From positions 29,270,452 through 29,334,451 of the forward strand of contig CM040088.1 of the NCBI GenBank assembly GCA_022496805.1: 64,000 nt of DNA, written 5' to 3'. Under the pieces are notes generated by a model. It saw only the letters and a program-made list of their open reading frames with translations, was not told the DNA's origin and ran no database searches. Every line of letters starts with the position of its first letter. Position 1 is the first letter of the stretch. Origin of the DNA: Pohlia nutans. Lineage: Eukaryota; Streptophyta; Bryopsida; Bryales; Mniaceae. The translations under genes and the position numbers were made by a program. Positions 9,420 through 21,492 of this stretch are shown in pieces.

Positions 9420-11502
9420 GACGATGGCATAGGCCGAGCACTCCAAACAAGCTCTTATTTTTCTTAAACTAGACTTCTCGAAGGCCTATGATATGGTGTA
9501 TTGGACTTTCTTATTTCGTGCCATCGAAGAGTTAGGAATCCTGGGCGAGTTCATTGGGATGACCCAAATGTTGTTCCGTGATGCCAAAGCATCAGTTATG
9601 GTTAATGGCTTCCAGTCCCCCCTTTCGTGATTGAGAGGGGTGTGTGTTAGGATTGCCTGCTAGCGGCCGTACTTGTTCTTAATAGTGGCGGAGGTCCTGA
9701 ATGCTATAGTCAAGAATAGAGTGGAAATCGGACTGGTAAAAGGTATCTGCCTTCCCGGGGGCAACATACAGCAAGTACTGGCCCAGTTTGCCGATGACAC
9801 CTCGTTTACATTACTTGGCGAGAAAAGGCTGGCCATAGCTTTAGTTGCAATCCTTGACAGTTTTTGCCTCGCCTCAGATTTGGTGTTGAACAGGGGTAAG
9901 TCATGTGGCTACTAGAGTTCAAGTACAGAGGCTTTCTGGCCACTGTGGACTAACCAGTTGAACATTTCGTGGATTGACGAGGCCAATATCAGCAAGTTGC
10001 TGGGAACCCCCATTGGGATTAACCTCGATAGTAGTTCTGTTGACACGTTCCTAAAGGATCGGGTGACCAAAAAGTTGCAATATTGGTGTACTGCTCGAAT
10101 TAATTCAACTGGCCGGGGAGTTATAATTAACAGCGTACTCCTCTCTTCTATCATCTACTTCGTCTCCATCTGGGGAGGCACAAAGGACGGCATAAAAAGG
10201 TAATCTACATGCGCTTCTCCGCCCAGGCTCAGTCATTTTCAACCATAGCAGGGAGGGAGATGGGCCCAAATATGGAATATTTCACTCTGGCGCATTTCCA
10301 AGCCTACAAAGGGTCCTAGCCTGGAACCGTGTTAGGACGTCTTGGCGAAAACTGCAGCAAGACCTCTTGCCTGTTACCGTGTAAGGGTCTCACAGGTGTT
10401 GAGGGGCCCACGGAAAACCTCGGTGCTTATGTTTTATGGCAGAGTTGACAGGCTGGCCTGGGATCCACACAAGTTTCAGTGGGCTACGACAGACAAGGCT
10501 ACCCAGCTAATGGAATTCACCTCGAAGATGGGGAGAGAGTTATTGAAGAAGCGCCATCAAGTGGACAACCCGATCACGCGCAAGTGGGGTGGGGTGTTCC
10601 CTGACAATTACCGCATGCAATGGAAGATCGTGTGGCTTAACGAGCGTACCAGGAAAGAAGCCGATTTGTTATGGCTCATCTAGTACTAGGCCGTTGCGGT
10701 TAACCACTGGAGAGGCAAAATTGATGGCACGGTCAACATCAGATGCCCAGTGTGCCCCAGGCGTTCTGAAGAATCTGTGTTTCACCGGTTTTGGGAATGT
10801 CTATCCGCTCAACATGTGTGGCAATCGACGATTCACATTATGAATTCGTTGTTTGAAGGATGGGAAGCACAAGGACCGTGGCGGCTGTTGACTTGGAGAC
10901 AAGGTATTTTTTTTCGAATAGGATCCCTCGTAAGTTCAACTCGCTCAAACGCTTGTGGCTGGAAATCTGGTCAGTGGTCTTGTGGGCACTATGGATTGAG
11001 AGGAACGATTTGGTCTTCAACAACCAACCCTAGCCGCCAGCCAAACTCCTCCAACATATATGGAGTGGTATGTTGGACTATAGCAAGGTAGAGTGGGCGT
11101 GGCTCAAGAGTAAGTCGATGAGGATGCTGATGGTAGCCCAGCAGAAACTAGCTAGGTTTAAGGCCAGGAGATGTAGTTTCGACCGTTTTGCCTATATGGT
11201 CGATGGGAACCCTTAGTGAGCTCCTACGGGTCCGCAAGCAAGGTTCGTCTTCCAGCAGCTTTGAGCGCCTCCTCGACGAGGCCGGGGAGCCCCGGCCTCT
11301 ACGACAGGGCCGTGAGGGGCTTCACGGCCCCTCTCTGTGCTTTGCGGTGGCCAGGGGCCATTTTGTTCCATGTCTCGTGTCGAGTCTGTCCATGTGTCGC
11401 CTTTGGTCAGGCCACTTTGTGGCTGACCCGGCTTTGTATGTTGGTTTCTTTTCTGCAATGAAATTCCGTTTCATTTTTTCAAAAAAAAAAAAAAAAAAAA
11501 AC
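9420..11502 (+). mobile_element. 5'-truncated LINE (L1-type) with poly(A) and target duplication
   Basis: The insertion is bounded by ACTTTCACTATTAT (9406-9419) and ACTTTTACTATTAT (11503-11516), a 14-bp target-site duplication with one mismatch. It ends in a run of 20 A (11481-11500) after TTTCATTTTTTC. The 5' end lies inside the reverse transcriptase domain, as expected for truncated target-primed insertion. Its base composition is clearly richer in GC than both flanks. The insertion lies directly beside the TTAT flank of the PB-3 copy at 11517, so its right-hand duplication ends exactly where that element begins. Confidence 0.9.
9433..11216 (+). pseudogene. LINE reverse transcriptase remnant
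   Basis: Successive broken frames spell a plant L1-type ORF2 C-terminal half. Motif A is LDFSKAYD near 9465. The catalytic block is FADDT at 9787-9801, in a frame with LPGGNIQQ. Next comes LLGTPIG...KLQYW...STGRGVIINSVL (about 9985-10140). A zf-RVT-like zinc motif follows, CPVCPRRSEESVFHRFWEC (about 10742-10800), then a tail with LWALWIERNDLVF. Stops and frame changes (near 9628, 10201, 10681 and others) prevent a full product. The N-terminal endonuclease and most of the fingers are missing. The element is dead. Confidence 0.85.
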
Positions 11503-11516
11503 ACTTTTACTATTAT

Positions 11517-12052
11517 CCCCTAAGCGCTCAAACGACCATTTTCTGGTCGCTGCCCGAATTTAAGGGCTGCCCGGAACAAAAGAAATTTTGAAAAAATAAA
11601 AATATTTTAAAATACTACATCAAGTCTATTTTCCAACCCAATTTGAATTATGAAAATCCGAGTTAAACTCCACCCGGGAGAATTTTTCAAAGTAGATCAC
11701 TTCAACATTGTGTTAGTGTTATAAAATTTGCTATTTGGGGAAAGTAATGATGATCCCTCCATCATTTCTTTTGCTTTTTTGAAGTTTACAATAGATAACC
11801 CAACTTTAACCAATCATACTAAGTTTTGAACTCTAAAATTGATAATTAGAATTTATACAAATTTTCAAAGGTTAATGCTTTTAAATTCATTAAAAAATGA
11901 TCTAAAGTTATTTTTGGAAGTTTGACCGTACAGATTATTTGTAGAGATGATACTCTACATTTTGTCTATTGAACCAACCTTCATCGAACATATGGAAGGC
12001 ACATATCATAACACATCTATGTTTTTTTCAATACCCCTCGGGCTTTTGGGGG
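11517..12052 (+). mobile_element. PB-3 element, copy 1, with TTAT duplication
   Basis: It begins CCCCTAAGCGCTCAAACGAC, with the hairpin-like GGTCGCTGCCCGAATTTAAG after it, and ends CTCGGGCTTTTGGGGG. TTAT lies on both sides (11513-11516 and 12053-12056), a direct repeat and not an inverted one. Homologues are 35657-36198 (reverse) and 22693-23220. No transposase frame is seen. Confidence 0.8.
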
Positions 12053-12056
12053 TTAT

Positions 12057-12520
12057 GATAGCGGTCAGGCAAGCGGGAAGCTCGGGCAGAGGACCCTCCC
12101 TGCCCGGATTGCCCGGTAGAGATCCTGGAGGCTTAGACTGAGCCTACAAAGGCCAAATCTTGAGTTATTTAATGCCCAGGGGCAGTAGGGCCACCTGGGG
12201 CTCACTTCCCATACACCTAATAATTCCTGTCTCCCTGACAGCCCTAGATTTTTATACAAGTGGTGGGTCATTCCTCTGGAAAATTTTAGGGTTCTTTTTC
12301 TTTTTCTTTTACAGCCAGTCAGCGCCTTGTAAGGAACTGAAATTTGCTAATTCATTTGTGGTCAGGAATGAATTTATCGTCCACGTGGCAGTCAGACAGA
12401 AGCTGTCACTCGCACAGGTGCTGCATTAACTTAAGAGTTAAATTGCATTATGAAAGTGAACATGCATACATGGTGGGTGTCAGAGTTCAAGGGCTGATTA
12501 CCCCAATTGACCCATTTTGG
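12057..12520. other. Moderately GC-rich interval, no gene recognised
   Basis: The segment 12057-12300 is richer in GC than its surroundings and holds CGGGAAGCTCGGGCAG and CTGCCCGGATTGCCCGG, but the short frames in it show no known motif. Confidence 0.35.
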
Positions 12521-12523
12521 GTA

Positions 12524-12765
12524 CACTGATTCTAGCTATTAGGGCCTCCTTCCATGTATCGGCGAGGGGTCCATTTAGTGAGGGAGGGTTTATAGTGAGT
12601 GTGGGAAATTAGTTAAGGTGATGCTAAATATCATTATGATGTAAAATTAGCGTGATATGAAGATTTCAGCTGCTCAGTAAAAAGTTCAACCCTCACTAAT
12701 TTTGAAGTTTGGCAAACTAATGTGTGCTTTGGGAATTAGTATCACACGCACTAATTGGTGTATTG
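12524..12765. mobile_element. C-family MITE, copy 1 (TA target)
   Basis: The left end is TA-CACTGATTCTAG. The interior CCATTTAGTGAGGGAGGGTT and CGTGATATGAAGATTTCAGC match, reversed, the copies at 44896-45091 and 60427-60652. The right end is probably CACTAATTGGTG-TA. The internal end position is less certain than the left. Confidence 0.55.
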
Positions 12766-12827
12766 ATGCCATACCGAATTGGGTGAACCTAAGAGTTTGG
12801 TTTCAATTCTTGCAAAAAAATAGATAG

Positions 12828-12915
12828 AAAATCCGGTCCTTTTTCGAGGCTAGCGTGAATAAAGTCTTTGCTCGTAATTACAATGAGCGTGTGCCAACAG
12901 ACAAAGGGCGATTGG
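12828..12915 (-). repeat. S-family repeat fragment
   Basis: A conserved block reads AAATCCGGTCCTTTTTCGAG, then CGTGAATAAAG, then GCCAACAGACAAAGGG. The same block occurs at about 34978-35065, 41149-41215 and 59655-59730. Orientation is inferred from the 41149 copy, where a (GATA)n stretch lies at the outer end. Confidence 0.5.
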
Positions 12916-12938
12916 AAAATTTTCTTGCAGACACCAAT

Positions 12939-13251
12939 AGAGTTAACCGAAAAGTGTGTCTCAAATAAAACTCCCCTTCAACTCACCTTAGACTTGTTTT
13001 GAGTTCAACAAGACTACAAAACTAGTCTAGAGTGAGTTGGAGAATAATCTAAAGCAAGGTCAAGTGCCGCTGTGGAGCGTGGAAACCGTGACCTCTCCAA
13101 TGCTAAAAGAGAGTTCCCACAAGTTCCCCTACGCCTAAGAGAGCCGTCCGAGGAACTATTTATGAACAAAATTTGTCAGAAATTGTAATTATAATAGTGC
13201 AATTCCGCTTAAACTCTACTTGAATCCCTCTTCTACTTTCCGTTAACTCTA
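12939..13251 (+). repeat. M-family inverted-repeat element, intact copy
   Basis: The ends TAGAGTTAACCGAAAAG and CTTTCCGTTAACTCTA form an inverted repeat. The interior contains GAGTTGGAGAATAATCTAAAG, which is the uninterrupted version of the PB-9 target, and GAGAGTTCCCACAAGTTCCC. Length is 313 bp and non-coding. The superfamily is unknown. Confidence 0.6.
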
Positions 13252-13252
13252 A

Positions 13253-14154
13253 TGGACTATCGGAGGATCTTTAGAGTTAGATTCTTGTGTTTCATCGGCT
13301 TTCACGAGCTCGATCCTCGTATAGAAGCTTGTCCTTATTAATTGTGAGCAATTTGTGTTACAGTAAATTAATGTGGATGACTCAATTTGTAAAGTTTGAA
13401 ATTAGTCTACGTTTTTTTAATTATTTGTTATTATAATTAGAAAATAGAATTTTAGAGATGAATTTGTTGGATCTTTAGAAGAATTCTCACTTACATGCTT
13501 GTATACCAATTGTAGACTTCTTATTGTGTGGTAAAAATTGACTTGGATGAAAATTTTCTTTCATGTATGATCTCACATACAAAAATTAAATTTTTAAATT
13601 AAATTATTTGAAATCCTTGTATTTTTGTATTTAACTAACACACACTAATTTAGATACAACAATGGGTTAAAGACATGGATTAATGGCAATGAGAGTCACA
13701 TCATAAAAATTTCAGTCGTCATAAATCCCAAAATATTGAAATTAGTATGTGTCCTTGCAATTAGTGTCACGCACACTAATAACCATAAACAATGTAATTA
13801 CATCAATCATGTTTTTTTGGTTCTTTTGTTTTGATACAACTACTTGCACCTTGGAATGTAACCAGGTAAGGAAAAAAATGGATAGAATCATCTATAAATA
13901 TTTGCTCATCCACAAAATTATTTATTGTTAGGCATATTCATCCAACTAGCTCGGGGGTGCACTACAATATCTCGTATGGAACTATGTGAGTGAATAAAAG
14001 GGGTATTTATTGTGGGGCGGGCTTATAAAATATACATAAGTTTGGGGTGTTATTTTGTTCAATTTTTTAAATATACACAGCCCATTTTTTAATGTGACAA
14101 AAATTGTTAATTTACATATAGGGCCATCCACTCAAACTTGGTATTTAGGAAGGG
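13253..14154. other. AT-rich interval with a worn C-family end
   Basis: At 13765-13796 the sequence GTGTCACGCACACTAATAAC...CAATG-TA resembles the right end of the C-family element at 38681-39112, and CACACACTAATTTAG lies at about 13638. No complete element or gene is defined. Confidence 0.35.
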
Positions 14155-14158
14155 TTAA

Positions 14159-14726
14159 CCCCTAACTGCCTAAGCATCCATTTTTTGGACGATGTATAGA
14201 TTTCATCCAAAAAAATTCATCCGTTATGCAATTTTGTAGTGTGGAATTTTTACTGTAGATTCTATGGGAAGTTAGCTTCATGCATATGTGATCTGATTAG
14301 AAAGGGGATGATTTGAAATAAAATTATGTCTCGTTTCATGTTGTAGTGATTCACCCAAAATTTTGAAGATTTCAGTGTAAAAGTGCTCTAAAAAAAGTCA
14401 ACTCATAAAATTAAGCAATCAAAAAATCTCCAAAAATCACTACACTTAGAGTATTACATTCCAACCAATCACAAAAAAATTCATCCGTAGATTGTCAATA
14501 TCTTATTCGTAATTGAATTACAAAATAATTTTGAATTTCACATTTCAAATTTTATACAAAATTATTGGTAATAGCAACCATAGATCTAACCGTATGGATA
14601 GAATCTAAAATTCATAATGTACAACTTTTATGCATATATCAAGTTCAAAATATCCCTCTCGGTTGCAATTTATAATGCATCTTTGCAAAACTACCGATTT
14701 TGGAGAGGGCTCTAGGCAATTAGGGG
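14159..14726 (+). mobile_element. PB-1 element, reference copy
   Basis: This is the cleanest member. TTAA (14155-14158) precedes CCCCTAACTGCCTA; the right end is TAGGCAATTAGGGG before TTAA (14727-14730). The 14-bp inverted ends differ at one base. A subterminal palindrome GTCC...TTTTTTGGAC follows the left end (14168-14188). The 568-bp length matches copy 33229-33795. It is non-coding and AT-rich. Confidence 0.85.
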
Positions 14727-14730
14727 TTAA

Positions 14731-16460
14731 TAGAATGCGTAGAAAAATCACTAATAGGTGGGTTGAATAACGAGAACCAACGGGTTTGTTGGATGGACTA
14801 TCTCATATGGAGATTGGATTGTATTGGTACAAAAAAGATCATGGATCACTATGAATTTATGAGTTGACAGATCATATCATGGAAGACTTAGAAACTATTG
14901 TTGCAATAGCTTCAGTAACTTTTGTAGTAAGAAAAAACTTGTATGAGTTACATCCTACAGATAAAAAAGTGTTTAATGATTTTATCAATGATAAATAAGT
15001 ACCTGTGTAGTGTAAAAAAATTAGGCCTATTTTTTAGGCCATGTTTTTCATTGTATACATATGTTAGGCTCTTGTTTTTTCAATTTACTTTGAACATGCA
15101 TACATACATTAGGCTTCTATTTTGTTATATGTATGTATGTATATCATTTTTTTGTAATGAAAGAAAAACAGTATATAGGGGTATTAATTTGGAGGTGACG
15201 CATGCACGTTATACATAGTTTCTAATACTAAGTGCACCTCCCAGGCCTACTAGTGGTGATTTTAGTATTTTTATATAAAGACTTTGGCAATCTCATCCAC
15301 TCCTTGCCCATTTTTTCTAGTGTAAAAGTAGCCACTCCCAAAATCACGTAAGGTTTTGGCAAAAATCTACGTGATTTTCATCCATTCATGTCTCTTTTAT
15401 GCATTAGAAATGACCAATATCATCCAAAATTATATTCTTGTATTAAAGCATGTGTCCAACTATATAAGGCATGTATAAGAGCGTCTTCAAGTCACATACT
15501 ATAGTTGTTTATTTCAAAACTTGTTGTTTATTTCAACACATTCAAACATGAAAGTAAGGAGATTTTGACGCTCAATATCTTTAGCAATTCTTTGTTAATG
15601 AAACAAACAAATACTTTGTTTTATACTAGTACATCTTTAGAAGATTTCAAAGATCTTGAGCTCATCTTTTGACTCTAAGCAATTTTAGCCCTATAAGAAT
15701 TTGAAGATGCACCATTTTTCATTTGGTGTCTTTTATTTTTTGGTGATTGCGGACAGAATAAAAAACCTTGAGTCTTTGATTTTGTATCAAATTGAAGCTC
15801 TCGCAATTATTTTCAAAATGAGACCACATTCAACTTTTAATCCTCAAAATTGTGCACACAATAAGTGATTTTCAAAACTTGTGTGAATTGTTGTAATGTA
15901 GTGACAAGTGACCTTCGTACTTGTGTGCAACAAGGAATTATTATGGGGCTAAACATCCAATTTTATTTTTCAAACTTCAATGGATTAGATGAATGTGATT
16001 GTATCTAATTTTTAGTTTTCATTGCAAAATAGAGTTTTTATTTGTTTGTAGAGAAAACAAAATAAAAATGAGACGGGGTAATTTTTATCTTCTTTTTTGA
16101 TGACATTGAAGGCATTCCAAGTGTGGATGCATTGATAAATGAAGAAATGTTCTAAAACTGTAAAGTTTTTCAATTTCTTGCATTTTTATATCCAACGGGA
16201 AATTGTTCCTCCTTCAAAGAGGCGTTATGGGAGAATGGATGGATTTCAAGAAAAAAATTAACCCAAGTCAGATCAATGATTCAATAGCAAGCGCCAAGAT
16301 CATTTAATCAACGGTTGGATCTTTTACCACAATTTCCAAATCTCATGAATTACAATACCAAATGATTTAAACATCTCAAGTATTAACCTATATATACCTT
16401 ACTTCGAGATCTTATGGTTACTATTAGGCAAAAAGTACTCACTCTTAAGTACTTGTACTT
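14731..16460. other. AT-rich interval, no gene recognised
   Basis: Open frames such as 14943-15218 consist of low-complexity hydrophobic and tyrosine-rich translation with no domain. No bounded element was found. Confidence 0.4.
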
Positions 16461-16652
16461 GTTTTCTTTTTAAATCAGATTTGGAAGTCTAAGAGAATTA
16501 AAAGTTGAGGTGTGGAAGGCTTAAGTTTTCTTTTTAAATCAGATTTGGAAGTCTAAAAGAATTAAAAGTTGAGGTGTGGAAGGCTTAAGTTTTCTTTTTA
16601 AATCAGATTTGGAAGTCTAAAAAAATTAAAATTCGAGGTGTGGAAGGCTTAA
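16461..16652. repeat. Three 64-bp tandem repeats
   Basis: The unit begins GTTTTCTTTTTAAATCAGAT and ends GTGTGGAAGGCTTAA. Copies lie at 16461-16524, 16525-16588 and 16589-16652 and differ by only a few bases, the third most. The near identity suggests recent expansion. Confidence 0.9.
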
Positions 16653-18540
16653 TCCGTTGGGGATTAGCATTTGTACCATTAAGATTTTCAAATTTTCAAG
16701 TTGAAAATATTTTATAGTCCAAAAAGTGCATGTTTCACTTCTGAAAGTAATTCTCCTAATTCAGAAAATGGTCCTCCATAGATGATTTGAATAGACAAGA
16801 ATGAGGTCCTCTAACTTCAATTCAAAGTAGATGCAACAACAAACCCGACAATGACCTATTGATAAATTGTGATCATCAATGAAGTCTTATACCCTTGCTA
16901 GTTTCATCAAAAGTCTTCCATTGTAATCCAAATCAACATTTTTTATATTTTGTGAAATTTTGTTTATATTTCCACATGTGTATGTTCATTTTGTACAGTT
17001 TTATTAAAAATTTGATGATGATGATGAATTTTAAATGATGTATCAACATGTAACTAATGCTATGGTCACAAAGGCTTGGATAAAATGTATTGGAAAATGG
17101 TTACAAAATTCAGAATTTTGGATGGGCAAGTTTGAAATCGAATTAGTTACAAACAACAATTGATTTTGCATTGAATATTATTTCACATTTTCAAACATGT
17201 TGTGCACTACAACATCTATTTTTACAATGTGAATATATGGTGTAGCCTTTAGAATGAAAATAGTCATCAAACATATTCATTTTTGTTAGTCATTGTGTAA
17301 AGGTTGTTGTTTGATTGTCGTTGCTCTATGAATATCTACAATTGCAAATGCAATATGTATTTTCAACATTGTTAAAAATGCCTCAAAGAGAGATTTGCAT
17401 ATAGAAATTTTCACATAATTTTGATTTACAAAGTGAAATATATGTAATACTAAAGAAATTTCATCATAAATAATGACAATGTTTTCTTAAATAGTCAATT
17501 AAATTTTTTAGCACAAACTAGATCATGAAGTGGATGGTATATCTTTAGTAGAAACCAAAAATATTAAAATAGGGTGTGTGCACATCTGATATGTCACGAG
17601 CTTTTATCCTAGAAGCTAAGAAATTTGAAGTTTTAAAGTATTTGATTCATTGTTTAAAAAGTTAGATTTAGAAAATTATCAAGAGAAGAGTCCAGTGTGA
17701 ACTCAAAAACTAAGTTTTGAAATTAATGATAGTTTTGAAATTACAATGAATTGAAAAATAGTGAAAAGAACAAAAACAAAAAAAGCTTTAAAGTATAAAG
17801 TCATATGGAGCGTACTAAATTTTGGAAAAATAAATTATTTCCAAAACCTAGAGATATGCATTCTTAAAGTTGACAATGTACATTGGCTCAAATTTTGACA
17901 TTATTTTAAAAAAAGAATCCAAATTTTTCGATGCTTGTATTTTCAAGTCACAACATCTTTGATCCTCACTATGTCACCACTTGACATGTTGATATACACC
18001 AATTGTTGATCCACCCTTAAAACTTCATCACTAGTAGGGGCCACTTTTTAGAGAGTAGGTCATTTGATTACGCCACTTGTGCAACTCACTATATTAACTT
18101 TCAACCAATCACTTGTTTCCTACTCTGCAAAAGTAGAAAGAATCTTAATCATTTATTATTCAACCTACTAATTGTAGAAAAAGCAATTTTCGCAAGGATT
18201 GCACAACCATAGTAGAAATTGTGTATTTTCCAGGACAAAGAGTATATTTGTGTAGGTACAAGATTTCATTAAATGCTTACTTTTCATCCACAAAAATATT
18301 GTACTCATCAATTTTGAAAGACGGGAGGCAATGCTCTAAAACCTCTCATGGGCCACATTATGAGTATTTTGGTATACGTTGTGGGTGAAATTATAGCATC
18401 TCCAACATAACTCTGCAAACGAACATAATTTGAAGAACAAAAAGTCATTTTTAGCTGTACTTTCACAACAAAAAATAATTATTTCACCCTGCATGATCCA
18501 AACACGCGCCACCACATGTGTCAATCCGTGTAACTATTCG
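16653..18540. other. AT-rich interval, no gene recognised
   Basis: Long run of AT-rich DNA with no credible frame, RNA gene or matched inverted ends. There may be diverged repeats that cannot be recognised by eye. Confidence 0.4.
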
Positions 18541-18546
18541 TCTTTA

Positions 18547-19520
18547 TCCCTAAAGGATTGGGACTATTTTGCTCAAAAAACACTATAATGCTGCCATATC
18601 TAATCCCTAGGGTACAATTTCAATCTAAAAAAACTATTTTTTTACAATTCAGCCGTAGAAAATTGTTCTTTAATACCAAAGGAATTTGCACAAAAAATTT
18701 CACAATCTTTGACCATGGAGGTTAGAAGATATCAAGGAAGATATATATGTTTAAAGTGAGAATGTGAGAAAAATAAAACTCGCCAAAAAAATTCAACTGT
18801 GTATTCTCTTCCTATTTTGAAAAATTTCCACTACATAGACTTGTCGCTCTTCACTTTCACAATGTACACAATGTTAGTGACTTGTATACTAAATTTGAGA
18901 AGTAGGAGAATGATTTAACATATTGAAAACAATACTGCAAATAAAGGAGGTGCAAACCAATGCCAAAAACATTTAGTTTTATTGTGAACTTGGTTTTGTT
19001 CAATGTCTCAATCGAAACATTAAAGACAAAGATTCTTGGCTCTTTTTGAAGTAGAAAAAGAAATTACCACCAAAAAAAATTAAAAAAATCTCAAGTTTTT
19101 ATCTGTAAAGGAAGTTTATTTTTTCCCACCCTGCCTCACTAGGCTAGAATTTGTTTACTCCTCTTGGAATGAATTTTTCAAACTATAGATGGGTTTTTAT
19201 TTTATTTTATTTTATTTTAAAAATTAATTTTCTTTATACCATCCCAAATAATATCATGTTACTTGCTTCCGTATCAAATTTTAGAGCTATTGGAATAGTG
19301 TAGCATTTTTTTCGAGTTACCCAATCTTGCAAAAAAAAGGCTTCGGGCAACATAACTTTTTCTACCAATGTCCGATGGGAAAAAAATTATATTCACTTGA
19401 AGTTCTTTAAATTCCTCACGTTCACTAAAAATCTCAGAAAATATTAAACTCAAAATTGACATCATGGAAACCTACCCAGTTTTGTAAATGTCCTAGTTAG
19501 GACACTTACTCCTTTAGGGG
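18547..19520. mobile_element. PB-2 element, copy 2
   Basis: It begins TCCCTAAAGGATTGGGACTA and ends ACTCCTTTAGGGG. The flanks are worn (TTTA and TAAA, where other copies have TTAA). It aligns through its length with 3621-4826 but lacks the SINE found there, so it serves as the empty-site control. Confidence 0.75.
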
Positions 19521-19619
19521 TAAAATTGGTGAGTTGAGGACTTTGATTACCTAGGAGAATTACAGAACCCAGGGTGATTTTGTGTCTACTTTTAGTCCAT
19601 TATTTTGTTGCCTTTTCAG

Positions 19620-20043
19620 AGCGCTGCTGGAGACGCTCTCAATGCCAAGAAACCGCCCTGGAAATTGCATGTTTTATTTGCATGTAGGGATGGATTCCTC
19701 GCCTACGTCATTGTTGACAAATACCGCATGTACTGTAATTCAGATTGAACTCATGAAGAATAAGATGATGACATCACCAAACCGAACAGAAGTTGCTTGC
19801 GATTGAGAAACCTCCAACGCTGCATACTCCGTATATGACAAGTTTGAGAACTGTATTGATGATGTTTATATGGAAAACGGAATTGGCCTTTAGTTCATCT
19901 GACATGAAACTTGCAACATATAAATGTGATTCGTAATTATTGACGAGCATATTGGCGTGGGCAAGAAAGGCTGGACCACAACAATCACTTATAACGTAGC
20001 AGCCCTAGAAACCATCACTTTTGGCGCCCAACTGCTGATGTGA
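19620..20043 (+). pseudogene. Coding-like island, product unrecognised
   Basis: After a TTTTCAG resembling a splice acceptor, frame 19620-19748 reads SAAGDALNAKKPPWKLH...VDKYRMYCNSD, 42 codons and a stop. Separately, frame 19927-20043 reads IIDEHIGVGKKGW followed by a hydrophobic run to a stop at 20041. Both have more balanced composition than the surrounding AT-rich DNA. No family is recognised and the two pieces are in broken context, so they look like decayed exon fragments or captured gene pieces. Chance cannot be excluded. Confidence 0.25.
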
Positions 20044-20378
20044 AAAAAATATACAGAGGTCGGGCAATCAGAGAGAGTATAAAAATAAAAATAAATAAAA
20101 AATAAAAAATATCGGAGATCTATTGAATTTTCTATGAATAAAAAACTGTTCGGAATCGTAGGGACTAGTAACCAAGAGTAGGAGGCCTGACAACCAAAAA
20201 TAGGAGGCTACGAATTCCATGTATTGTAGATATAGAAATAGTAATGACTAACACATGTAAATCGTCCAACTTGATCACTAATGATTGGCGGAATACAGTG
20301 TTGTCATTCTCGATTTAGCTACCCCTATAGTTGCGTGAGAATTAGTCCCTCTTAGTTATTGGTGCTCCTACTGCTTAA

Positions 20379-21084
20379 CCCCTAAACACCGCCCAGACCA
20401 AAAACTGGCTTATGAATGGAATTGCTATGTGGATGATTTCCATCCAATTCTTTTTGTGAAGGACTTTGCTTGGTCATGCCACTCCTTCAAGTTCAATTCA
20501 GATCATTTAAGCTATTTTTAGATTTTATATGGAGTCCCAATTACAAAAGAGTCGTAAAAACGGTTCACCATTTAGTGTATTTTGAATTTTTCTGCTTGAT
20601 CTGCTTAAACTAAATTTAGGCCATGAAAATGAGTTCCATTGCATTTGAGCTTAACTAACAAAATGAAGTTTGCCAAGTCTAGTTACTACTCCACTTTGAA
20701 CTTTTGAGAAACTTTAAAAATTGAGTGTTTTATTGTAGTTACAAGTTCGGTGAGTATTACTAAGGTGTAGCAAATATTTCTAAATTTAGATACACAGATG
20801 ATTTTCATTCACTAAAATTTTCTTCATTGTAATTTACACCTTTGGTAAAAAATCGGAAATTTTGAGTACATTTCATAATTGACATGAATTTTCTTTACAA
20901 TCACTTCAAAAAACCATAGAAATTTCAAATTTTCACCAAAACTTATGAAAAATTCATGATTTGTAGTAGACATGTGACTTCATCTACTAAAAATATAAAG
21001 TTGAATTCTTTTATTATATACAATAGAAAAATTGGGTGTGACAGACAAGCATCATTCCATCATCATAGGTCTGACCTTTAGAAG
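20379..21084 (+). mobile_element. PB-4 element, copy 1
   Basis: It starts TTAA-CCCCTAAACACCGCCCAGAC and ends GGTCTGACCTTTAGAAG-TTAA. It aligns with 39603-40319 over its whole length (GATGATTTCCATCCAATTC, TAAATTTAGGCCATGAAAAT, GAATTCATGATTTG-like words). The right end is worn. About 706 bp, non-coding. Confidence 0.75.
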
Positions 21085-21492
21085 TTAACCTCTTTCCATT
21101 GTTATCGACAGTACATAGACATACCCATTACCACCCAACGCTCAATTTTTCCTTTATAATTGATTTATACAAGAATTTTGTTTAAAATATTAACTTCTAA
21201 TTGTAGTGTTTCATTAAAAAAAATTAAAAAAAAATTACTTGGTTTTTTTAAGTCATTTTTGAAGAGCCATTTTTTAAACTTAAAAAAGAGGTAAACCACA
21301 CTTTTGACTGTGTGAACTATATAGCATTTGCAATGAAAAGTTTTGAAAAGCTTTCCTTCGCAAATGTTATAAAATTAACACCAAAATCTTAAAACATTTG
21401 GATGGATGAAAAAAACAAGTTAATGTATGCATGGGATATTTTTCAATTCATTCATCATTCAAAATTTCAACATTTGGTCTTTAAAGGATTAA

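Noticed and set aside
14155..14170. TTAACCCCTAA words as interstitial telomere repeats
   Set aside because: They resemble the plant telomere word CCCTAAA but are never in tandem; they occur singly at element ends in inverted pairs next to TTAN duplications.
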